From S139-23 sp047639315 (lineage in GTDB: Bacteria; Planctomycetota; GCA-002687715; DRQF01), in assembly GCA_047639315.1 (NCBI GenBank), contig JBLINQ010000001.1, positions 1 through 64,000 of the forward strand: a stretch of 64,000 nt of DNA. Reading direction: 5' to 3'. Made by a program: the position numbers and the translations under genes. Position 1 is the stretch's first letter. Each line of letters starts with the position of its first letter. The notes beneath the pieces are model-generated. The model ran no database searches. It had not been told where the DNA came from and was given only the letters and a program-made list of their open reading frames with translations. Below are positions 1 to 8,587 of the stretch, one piece after another.

Positions 1-1497
1 TCCTGGCGATGAAATATCTATTGCTGTTTTAAGGATGTCGAACAGTTCTGGGTCCGCTTGGAAGCCGAGGCTCATTGGTCCCATTATTCTCTCTTGCGGA
101 ATACCACGTGGTTGGACCGTTTGCTTTAGTTGGTGAACAATTCGCATGAGTGGTTTTGTTCTTTGTTTCTCGAGACGTTTCGATTCTTTTCTGAGATTCT
201 TTATCTCCCTCATGGAAGTGCGGCGCAAGTCGATGGCCTTCTTACGCAAATCCGGGTCTCGAATTTGTTCGACCTCCCCAAATGCCTTGCGAATCAATGA
301 CTCAATATTCTCAATGATCGTGTCTCCTGGTTCAGCAGGTATTGGATAGTTCCCATGGAGAAGGTCGTCGCCAGAGATAGGAAGCTTAAGCGTCAAATCT
401 CGATCTTGTTGGCTAAGGAGAAGGAAATGTGACCTTGGCCAGAGAATTGGTGGTTGTTGAGAGAGGGGTTTGTAGACTTCACGAATTTGAGCCAAATAGG
501 TCAACTCTGTTGGCCCCGCTACTTGCGCTGCAACAGGGAATAAATATTGCTGAGCAATTGGGCGTGAGAGGACGCTAGATGTGAAGCGATTAGGTTCTTG
601 TTTGAGAGCCTCAACCAAGCCGGCTGCCGACCACATTAAACCGTCGATTTCGAATGACTCTTTTCCCGAAGCGCGTATTTTTAGTCTTTGGTTGTCACTG
701 TCGAAGAAATGGAAAGCTTCATCACCCATAACTTTGACGGGCACCGGGAAATGGTCTTCAGCCATTAAGGCGCTTTGGTGTGCGACCAATCCTTGTAGTT
801 GCTCTCGGTTATCAAAGAAGTCTTCACGCAGTGGCACTAAAGTTTTTGCGAACCAGTGAGGCTCACAGACAAGGAGGCCAGACCCCTTTGTGAGTGCATA
901 GACGAGCCTTGTATTCCATGTTCCGAAATCTTCGGCTCTGTTTGGGAGAAATGATGGATCAAGGTCATTCTCTTTGATCATCCGTCGCAAGGAATCCAGG
1001 TCATCATCGTTAACCTTAATTTTCGATAGAGACTGGTTTGGCCTTTCGGAAGACAATTTGTAAACCGAAGGTTCTTGCGCTTCTTTGTGACGAGGAATAC
1101 AGAGTCGGTTTGCTTCACTAAAATCGTGGTCTTCCGAGGCATTCCAAAAAAGGGGAAGAGCCAAAACTCCTTGGTCATTAAGAGCGCGAGACAGGGCGAT
1201 AGCTGTTATCGCCTTGTAAAGACTTAAGAGAGTCCCGCCGAATAAGCCGGGTTGTTGACCGGCGCAAATAAAGACGGGTCGTTGACTAAGTTTTGCGATT
1301 GATTCTTGGATCGCTGAGTCTTCGTTCGCAATCAATGGCGGAATACGTTGGCGAAGAATTTCTATCGCTTCGGCGTGTATTTCAGTTTGTTCTATTTGAC
1401 GAGCGTGAGCGACGACGGCGTCTATGGTTGGTGGTGGTCCAAGATATTTTTCGGCACCTTCGTCACCCGATAGATAGGCCTCATAGAAAGACTTCAC
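1..1497 (-). CDS. bshC: Putative cysteine ligase BshC (bacillithiol synthesis), 3' end cut by window edge
   Basis: The minus-strand frame stays open from a GTG at 1497 to base 1, 499 codons; the family is about 540 residues, so only the C-terminus is missing. It contains the BshC signature CAGQQPGLFGG followed by YKAITAIALSRAL and WNASEDHDF, and near the edge a Lys/Arg-rich helix followed by PRGIPQERIMGPMSLG. BshC is the proposed last step of bacillithiol synthesis, adding cysteine to glucosaminyl-malate. The GTG overlaps the stop of the upstream methyltransferase as GTGA, and AAGGA lies 8 bases before it, so it is the fourth gene of an operon with trpG/pabA, pyrF and the methyltransferase. 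The family assignment is firm; that this organism makes bacillithiol is inferred. Confidence 0.9.
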   Translation of the reverse strand, partial: MKSFYEAYLSGDEGAEKYLGPPPTIDAVVAHARQIEQTEIHAEAIEILRQRIPPLIANEDSAIQESIAKLSQRPVFICAGQQPGLFGGTLLSLYKAITAIALSRALNDQGVLALPLFWNASEDHDFSEANRLCIPRHKEAQEPSVYKLSSERPNQSLSKIKVNDDDLDSLRRMIKENDLDPSFLPNRAEDFGTWNTRLVYALTKGSGLLVCEPHWFAKTLVPLREDFFDNREQLQGLVAHQSALMAEDHFPVPVKVMGDEAFHFFDSDNQRLKIRASGKESFEIDGLMWSAAGLVEALKQEPNRFTSSVLSRPIAQQYLFPVAAQVAGPTELTYLAQIREVYKPLSQQPPILWPRSHFLLLSQQDRDLTLKLPISGDDLLHGNYPIPAEPGDTIIENIESLIRKAFGEVEQIRDPDLRKKAIDLRRTSMREIKNLRKESKRLEKQRTKPLMRIVHQLKQTVQPRGIPQERIMGPMSLGFQADPELFDILKTAIDISSPG

Positions 1498-2249
1498 AAC
1501 AGTGATCCTTCTTTCTGCGCAAAACAAACAAGTCGTGGCGAGCCCGATGTGAATAACGAACCTTCGAAGTCGCCATAGAAGTTTGTGGTTGAGAGCCCAG
1601 CGTCTTCGAAGAGGACGACTAACTCTTCTTGGGAGAATAATCTTACCGACTCAGTGTATTTTTCGACGAGTTGTCCGGGTTGTGTAAACACAACGGTTTT
1701 TTCTACTCGTGTACCGTCGTCCGTTATCCGCCGTGTTTGTTCGAGCACAGTTCCTTCTTTCTCATCGCGACTAATGGGAACTAAGTTCTGGCGCACATAG
1801 TCTGCGTTCAAAAAGTCGAAAAGAACCTTCCCACCGTTTTTTAAGACGCGAGCGATTTCGCAAAGGACACCGGCGTTGGTTTGGTCTTCTTGGAAGTAGC
1901 CAAATGAAGTGAAGAAAGAGAAAACGGCGTCCATCGACCCGCTTTTTAGAGGGAGGTTGCGCATGTCAGCACATGCGACATGAGCACCATTGATTCTTCT
2001 CGACATTGTTTGTTGCAGTAAGGGTATCGACAAATCGACCGCGGTAACCCGGAACCCTTCGTTTGCGAGTTGAACAGTGTGTCTTCCGTTCCCGCAGCAT
2101 AGGTCAAGCACAGAACCCTCGTTAGGCACAGACATTTGTCCGAGAGACCACCGGACTTCTTTTGTTGCAGAGGAGTCGTCGCGGTGCGCATAGATTGCAG
2201 AGTAGTCGGCATTAAACGCTCTCTTGTACCATTCGTCGTCTACTGTCAT
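1494..2249 (-). CDS. Class I SAM-dependent methyltransferase, coupled to bshC
   Basis: A 251-residue cytosolic Rossmann-fold methyltransferase. Motif I is VLDLCCGNGRHT, followed by an acidic strand end (VTAVDLS) and the later motif LKNGGKVLFDF. I chose the ATG at 2249 because it overlaps the pyrF stop as ATGA; an in-frame extension to 2315 would lie wholly inside pyrF. The stop overlaps the bshC start by 4 bases, so the two are probably translated together. A methyltransferase coupled to bshC recalls NmbA of Chlorobium, which N-methylates bacillithiol; that role is inferred from context only. Domain identity is firm, substrate unknown. Confidence 0.85.
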   Translation of the reverse strand: MTVDDEWYKRAFNADYSAIYAHRDDSSATKEVRWSLGQMSVPNEGSVLDLCCGNGRHTVQLANEGFRVTAVDLSIPLLQQTMSRRINGAHVACADMRNLPLKSGSMDAVFSFFTSFGYFQEDQTNAGVLCEIARVLKNGGKVLFDFLNADYVRQNLVPISRDEKEGTVLEQTRRITDDGTRVEKTVVFTQPGQLVEKYTESVRLFSQEELVVLFEDAGLSTTNFYGDFEGSLFTSGSPRLVCFAQKEGSLL

Positions 2250-3142
2250 TGGAAGAGATGTCTTCTTGTTTCGCTGTTGATGTTTTCGACGGCTTTGGTC
2301 ACTAGCGCACGCCAATGTTCAGGTGCGTCTATCCCTTGATTCAACCAAGGGAAAGTTATGGACCGTGATGCGCTCAATAGTGATTGGCACGGGCCTTGAC
2401 CGAATCCGGTAAGGACGTCTTTAATTTGTCCGCCTTGTGCGCCAATGCCCGGTATGAGGATCCAGGCGTTAGGCAGCTGGTGGCGTAGCGCAGCGAGTTC
2501 TTGTGGATGGGTTGCCCCGACTACTGCGCCAACGAGGCCTGGTTGATCACTGCCCCATTTTGTGATCATCTTAGCGACGAGGCTATAGATCGATATTGCC
2601 TCATCGGTGATGACGTCTTGGAGGTCGGAGGAAGATGGATTGCTTGTCTTGCAGAGTACGAAGACGCCCGAACCTACGTCTTGCGCGGCGCGTACGAAAG
2701 GTAAGACGCCGTCTGCACCAAGGTATGGATTTACTGTAACAGCATCAAAGAGCGGCCGGCCTTGGTGTAAACGGAATGCGGCCTGGGCGTAGGCCTCCGC
2801 GGTTGAGCCAATATCTCCTCGTTTAACATCTCCGATAACCATAAGATTTTTGTCGTGGGCATATGCGGATAAGTCTTCCAGTGCCTTGACGCCAAAGTGT
2901 CCAAGCATTTCAAAAAAGGCGCTTTGAGGCTTGATGATTGGGACGTCGCGGTGAACTAAATCAATGATCTCTTTGCCGAAAGCGAGGAAGCTCTGAGCTA
3001 TGGTCTTGAAGTCGCTTGCTGAAGTGTTCCAAGGGTTTGGGAGATATTGCTGTCTCGGGTCGATACCAACACAGAGGTAGCTTTTCTTTTGTTCACATGC
3101 GTTCTTAAGGCGGTTGTGAAAAGAATTGGCGTCTACGTCCAT
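2246..3142 (-). CDS. pyrF: Orotidine 5'-phosphate decarboxylase, type 2
   Basis: Decarboxylates OMP to UMP, the last step of de novo pyrimidine synthesis. The 298-residue protein has the TIM-barrel signatures of the long (type 2) family: CVGIDPR near residue 23, PIIKPQSAFFE, the catalytic DVKRGDIGSTAEAYA, and VTVNPYLG. Near the C-terminus GIGAQGG is the phosphate-gripper region. It starts 10 bases inside the upstream glutaminase gene and ends in an ATGA overlap with the methyltransferase. Linkage with an aminase glutaminase and bacillithiol genes is not a pathway grouping; growth-coupled co-expression is the simplest reading. Confidence 0.95.
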   Translation of the reverse strand: MDVDANSFHNRLKNACEQKKSYLCVGIDPRQQYLPNPWNTSASDFKTIAQSFLAFGKEIIDLVHRDVPIIKPQSAFFEMLGHFGVKALEDLSAYAHDKNLMVIGDVKRGDIGSTAEAYAQAAFRLHQGRPLFDAVTVNPYLGADGVLPFVRAAQDVGSGVFVLCKTSNPSSSDLQDVITDEAISIYSLVAKMITKWGSDQPGLVGAVVGATHPQELAALRHQLPNAWILIPGIGAQGGQIKDVLTGFGQGPCQSLLSASRSITFPWLNQGIDAPEHWRALVTKAVENINSETRRHLFQ

Positions 3143-3741
3143 GACAAGAAGTTCTCCATGATGCGTTGCCCGTTGGCAGTTAGAAACGACTCTGGATGAA
3201 ATTGAACGCCTGCGACGGGCAGGGTCTCGTGCTGGATTCCCATAACGATGGCACTCTTTGCGTCAGGGCACCAGGCGGTTTCTCGAAGTGGTATCCGAGT
3301 TGTATCGTCGGCTAACACGAGAGAATGATAGCGCATTGCGACGAACGGATTGGGTAATCCTTCAAAGAGTCCTGTCGAGTTATGTGTCACTTCGGAAATT
3401 TGGCCGTGAATGGGATGAGCTAATTTTCTCAGCTCAGCCCCATGTGCTGTGGCGATGCATTGGTGCCCTAGGCAGACACCGAGGATCGGAGCTCGGCCAA
3501 GTATCCGGTGAATTGCTTGGACGGACTCAGGGGTGGTTGCGGGGCTTCCAGGGCCTGGAGACACGATGAGTCGTCTTGGTGCCATGTCCGTGAGCGAATT
3601 AAGGATTGGGTCGGTGGAGCGAACGACGATGGGTTTATCACCCAGTCCTTCAAGGAGTTGCACTAGGTTCCAAGTGAAGGAATCAAAGTTGTCGATAATG
3701 AGAGTCCTGTCGTGCCATTGCATGTGCGAACTGTCTGTCAA
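3133..3741 (-). CDS. Glutaminase subunit of anthranilate or aminodeoxychorismate synthase
   Basis: Class I glutamine amidotransferase of the TrpG/PabA family, supplying ammonia to a chorismate-using partner. Visible motifs are IDNFDSFTWNL at the N-terminus, VSPGPGSP (oxyanion loop), the nucleophile in GVCLGHQ and the His-Glu pair in FHPES. Length (202 aa) is normal. The start is uncertain: a TTG at 3741 or an ATG at 3723, neither with a clear Shine-Dalgarno; the domain begins right after the ATG. The synthase large subunit is not in the window, so tryptophan and folate roles cannot be told apart; some bacteria use one glutaminase for both. It heads the pyrF-methyltransferase-bshC operon. Confidence 0.9.
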   Translation of the reverse strand: MTDSSHMQWHDRTLIIDNFDSFTWNLVQLLEGLGDKPIVVRSTDPILNSLTDMAPRRLIVSPGPGSPATTPESVQAIHRILGRAPILGVCLGHQCIATAHGAELRKLAHPIHGQISEVTHNSTGLFEGLPNPFVAMRYHSLVLADDTTRIPLRETAWCPDAKSAIVMGIQHETLPVAGVQFHPESFLTANGQRIMENFLSWT

Positions 3742-4234
3742 AATCGGGGTGAAAACAAGGCGAAGGTTTTCTTCTGCCTTAAGAAGATAAAACTTCTATT
3801 CTAGAAACTAATCACAGTAATCATAAGGGCCGTGACGATTGGGGAGAAAGCCACTGACTGCGGAAGTAAGTCCTTGAAATGATTAAAGTTAGCGTGTGTG
3901 TTGGATACGAGGATAGACCCTCAATGTTGGTGGATGAATTGCGGATTCCTATGAAATCCATTCTAGGTTTTTCCGCACAGACGATCAGCCTATGGTTTCG
4001 GGTGTGGAAAAGAAGAGAGAAACCCACATCCTATCCACATGAAATCCAAAGGAATATGACTCTCAACGAGCACAGCATCTTGTGCCCTTTTCGAGTTGGG
4101 AGCCGTGGATGATGCACTCTGTGAATCTGCGAAAGACTGGTGGGGAAAACCGGTGGACAAAACGAGACAAAAGCGCTTTGTTGGACCATAAATTGTTTGA
4201 TTAAAACTGTTTAGGGTTGTGGAGAAGGATAGGC
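3742..4234. other. Gene-free stretch with DnaA-box-like cluster
   Basis: No convincing reading frame. Three sequences resemble the DnaA box TTATCCACA: TTTTCCACA on the minus strand at 4003-4011 (full match to the relaxed consensus TTWTNCACA), CTATCCACA on the plus strand at 4031-4039 (one mismatch) and TTCTCCACA on the minus strand at 4218-4226 (one mismatch). Weaker look-alikes occur at 3971 and 4141. An AT-rich run lies at about 4185-4212. parS sites and parAB are 6 kb away. It may be an origin segment or a DnaA-controlled promoter region; neither is proven. Confidence 0.35.
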
Positions 4235-5011
4235 TTATTTGTTGAGAAGACTTCTTAGGCGCTTGAGGCAAGCCACTTCTACCTGCCGAACTCGTTCCCT
4301 TGTCATCCCTACAATGTGTCCAATTTCTTTAAGGGTCATCGGATCACCACCATCGAGTCCATACCGTAGACGAATGATCGACTGCTCGGTGTTGTTCAAT
4401 GCCCCTAAGTGTTGGCCCATAGTTGTTATTTCGTTCTGTTTCTGGGCGTATTCGTCAGGCTTGGTGAGTTTGTCATCACGGATATGGTCAGCCCCAGCAC
4501 CACTTCTTTCGATGGAGATACGCTGTTCCATTGCGGCAGTTGCTTGCATGGCTTGTTTTATGGATTTGAGTTCGCGCGGCGCCAACCCCATTTTCTCGGC
4601 CATTTCGGTATGAGTGGCCTCTCGCCCTAAGGTAGAGGAGAGTTCCATTGCGAGAGTCTTCCAGCGCCCAACTAAATCGACCATATACGTTGGTAGGCGG
4701 ATCGTTCGAACCGAGTTCGAGAGCGATTTGCGAATAGCCTGCTTTATCCACCAGGTGGCGTAGGTACTAAAGCGACAACCCTCGTCCGGGTCAAATTTCT
4801 CAACCGCGCGGAGAAGCCCCATATTACCCTCCTCGATGAGATCAGCTATGGAAAGTCCGCGGCTCGAGTAGGTTTTAGCTATGGAGACTACCAAGCGTAG
4901 ATTCGCTTGAATCATTTGCTCGCGGGCTTCGAGGTCGCCTTGTTTGATGCGGTGGCCAAGGCGGATTTCATCTTCAGCGGTGAGCAACGAAATGCAGTTG
5001 ATCTCAGCCAA
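4235..5011 (-). CDS. RNA polymerase sigma-70 family factor (RpoD/RpoS-like, short)
   Basis: Promoter-recognition subunit with region 2 (AREQMIQANLRLVVSIAKTY, then DLIEEGNMGLLRAVEKFD and STYATWWIKQAIRKS), region 3 and a C-terminal region 4 helix-turn-helix (TLKEIGHIVGMTRERVRQVE). There is no region 1.1, so it is an RpoS/HrdB-like or short primary factor. The 5011 start is TTG without a Shine-Dalgarno. Upstream codons in the same frame read NSIETYLAEI, which fits the conserved region 1.2 consensus. A strong GGGAGGAG at 5048-5055 lies 6 bases before an ATC codon at 5039-5041, so translation may really begin there on a non-standard codon. The upstream sugar transferase ends at 5072, suggesting co-transcription. 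Confidence 0.9.
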   Translation of the reverse strand: MAEINCISLLTAEDEIRLGHRIKQGDLEAREQMIQANLRLVVSIAKTYSSRGLSIADLIEEGNMGLLRAVEKFDPDEGCRFSTYATWWIKQAIRKSLSNSVRTIRLPTYMVDLVGRWKTLAMELSSTLGREATHTEMAEKMGLAPRELKSIKQAMQATAAMEQRISIERSGAGADHIRDDKLTKPDEYAQKQNEITTMGQHLGALNNTEQSIIRLRYGLDGGDPMTLKEIGHIVGMTRERVRQVEVACLKRLRSLLNK

Positions 5012-5071
5012 GTATGTTTCGATCGAGTTAAGGACAGGGATGACAAACTCCTCCCACGACTGGAGCGCGGG

Positions 5072-6313
5072 TTAGGGAATCCTCCCCCCATCTCCAGGAA
5101 CAAATTCAAACACAGGTTGTCGGCGTCTTACAAATAGCTGGCAAAGGGTCCTGGTAAGGACCTGCACATCAAGCCAGGGTGACCATGTCCGGATATATTC
5201 GAGGTCACAAATTAGTCGCTTGCGGAGACTTGTGTTCCCCGCGAACCCTCTGATTTGCGCCAGCCCGGTCACGCCCGCACAGGTTTGATGTCGCAATGCA
5301 TATTTCGACAAGCTTTCGCTAAACACTTGAGCAAATTCCGGCCTCTCCGGTCTTGGCCCTACCCACGAAAGGTCGCCTCTTAGGATGTTCCAAACTTGTG
5401 GGAGTTCATCTAACCACAAGTTTCGCAAGAACTTGCCAAAACCGGTGATGCGCGGGTCGTGAGTTGATGGCCAAACGGGCACCTGGTTAGGCTCGGCGTC
5501 AAGGTGCATGGATCGAAGCTTCAGGATCCGAAAAGAACGACCACTGCGAGTAAGGCGAATTTGGCCATAGAAGGGCTGGTGAGGATATTTGATGAGTCCG
5601 ATAAAGGCGAAGGGAGCCAGTATGGCTATGATCAGCGGCAAGAGCATCAATGCGATCACCAGATCAAAGACACGCTTCACACGGGCTGAGAGGCCGTCCC
5701 CAGGCCCTTCCGCTGGAGCGATGGCCCATTGATCTGTTTGCCATGTCTTGCCATCGAGTCCAAAGAGTGTTGGAGCTGCAAAGGGGCCCTCTTTGTCGTC
5801 ACGCGCGTCCAGTAGGAGACACGCCTTTGGGGCCGGCCCATCCTCTGTGATAAGGCGAAATCCGCCCAGTTTCTGGCGACGCAGAGCGTGGACCAAGCGC
5901 CTGGCCCTCGGCCCCCTCCCTTGAACGAGGACGGGTTTTTGGGTTGGGATGTTGAGAAGTTGCAGGGTGAATCTTCCGAACCACACACCGCATCCCAACA
6001 GAACCACATCCTGCAAGCCAAGGGCTCCCGCCAGGGGCTCCCAGGATATGTTGAGATTCGCCACGACCTGAACGATGACCCCCCACCCCATCGACGACAG
6101 GGCAATGGCACATACCCGCGCGCTTTCCCCAGGTGTTTTTTGTGAATCATGGAGCCCAAAGGACATTGTTAGGACGCCGAAGACACCGACCAGCAAGATC
6201 TGAGGACCTATCTGGAGCCCTTTGGGCACCGCACACAACAGTATGGCGCCACAGACACAGAGGTCTATGGCCACCAAGACGATCCTCAACAGTTGGCGGC
6301 GGCGGATGCTCAT
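5072..6313 (-). CDS. Polyprenyl-phosphate sugar-1-phosphate transferase
   Basis: Membrane enzyme that starts exopolysaccharide or O-chain repeat units by moving a sugar phosphate from UDP-sugar to undecaprenyl phosphate. The N-terminal half has several hydrophobic segments (about 10-110), followed by a CoA-binding-like middle and the C-terminal bacterial sugar transferase domain from about residue 210: KRVFDLVIALMLL, RILKLRSMHLDAE, LRNLWLDELPQVWNIL, LSWVGPRPERPEF and GVTGLAQIRG, all family hallmarks. Length 413 aa fits the WcaJ/PssZ group. No other polysaccharide genes are adjacent, so the polymer is unknown. Confidence 0.9.
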   Translation of the reverse strand: MSIRRRQLLRIVLVAIDLCVCGAILLCAVPKGLQIGPQILLVGVFGVLTMSFGLHDSQKTPGESARVCAIALSSMGWGVIVQVVANLNISWEPLAGALGLQDVVLLGCGVWFGRFTLQLLNIPTQKPVLVQGRGPRARRLVHALRRQKLGGFRLITEDGPAPKACLLLDARDDKEGPFAAPTLFGLDGKTWQTDQWAIAPAEGPGDGLSARVKRVFDLVIALMLLPLIIAILAPFAFIGLIKYPHQPFYGQIRLTRSGRSFRILKLRSMHLDAEPNQVPVWPSTHDPRITGFGKFLRNLWLDELPQVWNILRGDLSWVGPRPERPEFAQVFSESLSKYALRHQTCAGVTGLAQIRGFAGNTSLRKRLICDLEYIRTWSPWLDVQVLTRTLCQLFVRRRQPVFEFVPGDGGRIP

Positions 6314-6480
6314 CGGTGGGTTGAGGTCTCTCCCTTGATGTGGGTTGACCCCAAGAGTGTTTCTTTTGGGGTTTTGTTACTCTGAATCGGACTGATCTTC
6401 AGCTGCTATGAGTTGCTCGAAAGCCCTATAGCAACGGATGTTAGCGATGCTTCGAGGGTGTAGCAAGGCGTGCCCCCATC

Positions 6481-6509
6481 TTGACAAGTGCCGTAACTTC
6501 GTTCATAGT
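6481..6509 (+). promoter_or_regulatory. Sigma-70-type promoter for the HPr-fusion gene
   Basis: TTGACA at 6481-6486, a 17-base spacer and CATAGT at 6504-6509. The -35 element is perfect and the -10 matches four of six. The predicted start near 6516 leaves a 45-base leader before the ATG at 6562. Confidence 0.5.
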
Positions 6510-6561
6510 CGTCTGTTAATGAACCTCACCCAATAGGGTCCAAGCGAGCACTTTCTTACTC

Positions 6562-7893
6562 ATGAATTCGGAATCGCAAGAACAACCAGAAGCCTCGACG
6601 GTCTCCGAGACTTTTTGTTCTGAGGAGGAGTTTTCGCTCCTCCTTGCGGAGAAGATCCGCGTTCTGATTCACCTCGATGAGTTGGCCACCCAGAATCAGA
6701 AGGCGCAACTTTCACGCCGAGTCCACGCTCTCGTTTCGGAGCAGGCAGCCTTGGTTGAGTTGTTACTTGAAGACCACGATGCTCGCTACAACAAAACATT
6801 TGCCGGACTCTTAGAGCTCATCTCTTCCCTGGTTGCTTTTGGTGAGATTGGCCAAGGACTCAAGATTGTCGCCCTACACATGCGGGCTGACGGATTCCTT
6901 GGCGAGTCGACGGTTGATGATGCTTTTCGCGCTGAAACCGCCCAAACCCAATTGTTTGCTGATCGGAGTGTTCGAGCTCTGTTAACAGCCATCCATAGTG
7001 AGGCTCGCAGTTGCTGCGACCCGAACAAGAGCGATGTATCACCTCCACAGCTGCTTTCACCGGACATGGCGCGAAAGAGGTTACCTCACACTCTTGGCGC
7101 TGATGACCACGAGGATGTTGGCGCGATGATTGCGACCGAGGCGTCTTTGTTTCTCGCAGCCAACAAGACGATGAACGATCGTGCCCCGCGTCAAAAGTTT
7201 GATGATGTTGCGGCGATGAAGGTTTTTGTTTCACGGGTTTGCAATGAAGAACAGGCGCGATTCCTGGAGGCTAAACTCCAGAACATTCAATCGCGCTACG
7301 ATACATTTATCGCCAACACGCAAATCGAATTGAATAGCCAGACCTTGCGTGATTTCCGCCACGCATTGTCGATGTCCCTACAGTTGACGCGGATCCTGAA
7401 GAGCTTGGTTCATTTCTACGAACGGCACGAAGATGACCTGCGGACCGAAGCCTCCAAGGCGAGAGTCTCGGAACTCATTGACAAGGCTCTCGTCTTGGAT
7501 CGGATCCTCAACTACGGACTATATTTTATCTATCGCTATATGGGTGCTGGTGTGCCGGCGGCAGAAAATCTGCTGAGCGAATTCACAACAACGCTCGTGG
7601 TTGAGTTAGACCTTCCGGAGGGTGTTGTTTTGCATGCTCGTCCAGCGTCGTTGATCGCCAAGATCGTCACTCACCACAATATGCCAGTAACCATAACCAT
7701 TGACGAAGACAGCTGTTATGCTGGATCTATCATGCAGGTCATTTTGTTGGCGGGGCGCCATCTGGAAGCGCGAAAAGTGATCTTTGACGGCGACCATGTG
7801 CCCGTTAAGCACCTGCAGCTTCTATTCGAAAATCGACTGGGAGAAGAAGGTCTTGATCAACTTCCAGACGAACTCGATTACCTTCGCCCATAG
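6562..7893 (+). CDS. Protein of unknown function with C-terminal HPr-like domain
   Basis: The 443-residue protein has a largely helical, unrecognised N-terminal part (1-340) and a C-terminal HPr-fold domain (about 346-430). The latter keeps the phosphocarrier signature VVLHARPAS, with His about residue 358 where EI~P phosphorylates HPr, and GSIMQVILLAG, with Ser about 389 at the position of regulatory Ser46. No signal peptide or membrane segment. No PTS enzyme I, EII or HPr kinase lies nearby. It could be a phosphorylation-controlled regulator rather than a sugar-PTS carrier; this is inference. A good promoter lies upstream; the Shine-Dalgarno is weak. Confidence 0.75.
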   Translation: MNSESQEQPEASTVSETFCSEEEFSLLLAEKIRVLIHLDELATQNQKAQLSRRVHALVSEQAALVELLLEDHDARYNKTFAGLLELISSLVAFGEIGQGLKIVALHMRADGFLGESTVDDAFRAETAQTQLFADRSVRALLTAIHSEARSCCDPNKSDVSPPQLLSPDMARKRLPHTLGADDHEDVGAMIATEASLFLAANKTMNDRAPRQKFDDVAAMKVFVSRVCNEEQARFLEAKLQNIQSRYDTFIANTQIELNSQTLRDFRHALSMSLQLTRILKSLVHFYERHEDDLRTEASKARVSELIDKALVLDRILNYGLYFIYRYMGAGVPAAENLLSEFTTTLVVELDLPEGVVLHARPASLIAKIVTHHNMPVTITIDEDSCYAGSIMQVILLAGRHLEARKVIFDGDHVPVKHLQLLFENRLGEEGLDQLPDELDYLRP

Positions 7894-8095
7894 ACACCCT
7901 TCTTCAATTGTTGGCTTCTCTCGTTTTGATCTCGGGTCCTCGTTAATCTCTCTGGGATCGCACAGACCGGAAGACAGCGATAAACGTGGCCACAGTTTTG
8001 TTGCTTGGGCCCGTCCTACGGTGGTGTATCCTCGTCACGAGAACGAATTCAACAGGTGTCCGGCGACGTACACCCCAAGGTGAGTTTACGACAGC

Positions 8096-8572
8096 ATGTG
8101 GATTGGTGTACTTGCAGATACGTGCGGGGAGATTCATCCCCGTATTCCCCACATCTTTCAGGGAATGGATTATATCCTTCACTGTGGTGGAATCGGCGCA
8201 ATGGGAATATTGGAAGAGCTTTCGAACCTCTCACCCGTGACGGGTGTTCTTGGATCGACCGATGATGCGGCCGACTACCCTCTTGGAATGACTCTCTTCC
8301 GCGAGGATTGGGGGCTTCCACTCTTGGTCAGCTATAACGTCGGGACGCCAAGCCGCCCCAATGCTGAAACATGCTTACTCTTGACCGAGCATGATCCCAA
8401 AGTGTTGATTTATGGGCACTCCGGAGAGCCATTCAACGCATCTGTTTCCGATCGGCTTTGGTTTAGTCCGGGTAGCGCATCTCGCCGTGATGGAAAGGTT
8501 CCACCAAGTGTTGGGATTATCGAAATCGACGGCCAGACTGCCCGCGGCGAAATCATCCCGCTGCAAGGATAA
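8096..8572 (+). CDS. YfcE/MJ0936-type metallophosphatase homologue, metal ligands degenerate
   Basis: Overall pattern is the small calcineurin-like phosphodiesterase family (158 aa): an N-terminal strand ending in ADTCG, HCGGIG near residue 29, VLGSTDD near 51, YGHSGEP and the conserved SPGSASRR. Almost every metal-binding residue is changed: DTHG is DTCG, HxGD is HCGG, the GN of GNxD is GS and GHTH is GHSG. It is probably not an active phosphatase of the usual mechanism. AAGGTGAG precedes the ATG by 10-11 bases. It converges with an intact metallophosphoesterase 15 bases away. Confidence 0.75.
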   Translation: MWIGVLADTCGEIHPRIPHIFQGMDYILHCGGIGAMGILEELSNLSPVTGVLGSTDDAADYPLGMTLFREDWGLPLLVSYNVGTPSRPNAETCLLLTEHDPKVLIYGHSGEPFNASVSDRLWFSPGSASRRDGKVPPSVGIIEIDGQTARGEIIPLQG

Positions 8573-8587
8573 CGCCCCCAGTGGTTG

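Noticed and set aside
146..859. Plus-strand frames opposite bshC
   Set aside because: Shadows of the minus-strand bshC frame, which carries the conserved motifs.
2384..2400. Sigma-54-like sequence TTGGCACGGGCCTTGAC
   Set aside because: It lies inside pyrF on the opposite strand, without a gene downstream in that direction; a chance match that also warns against over-reading the fliO site.
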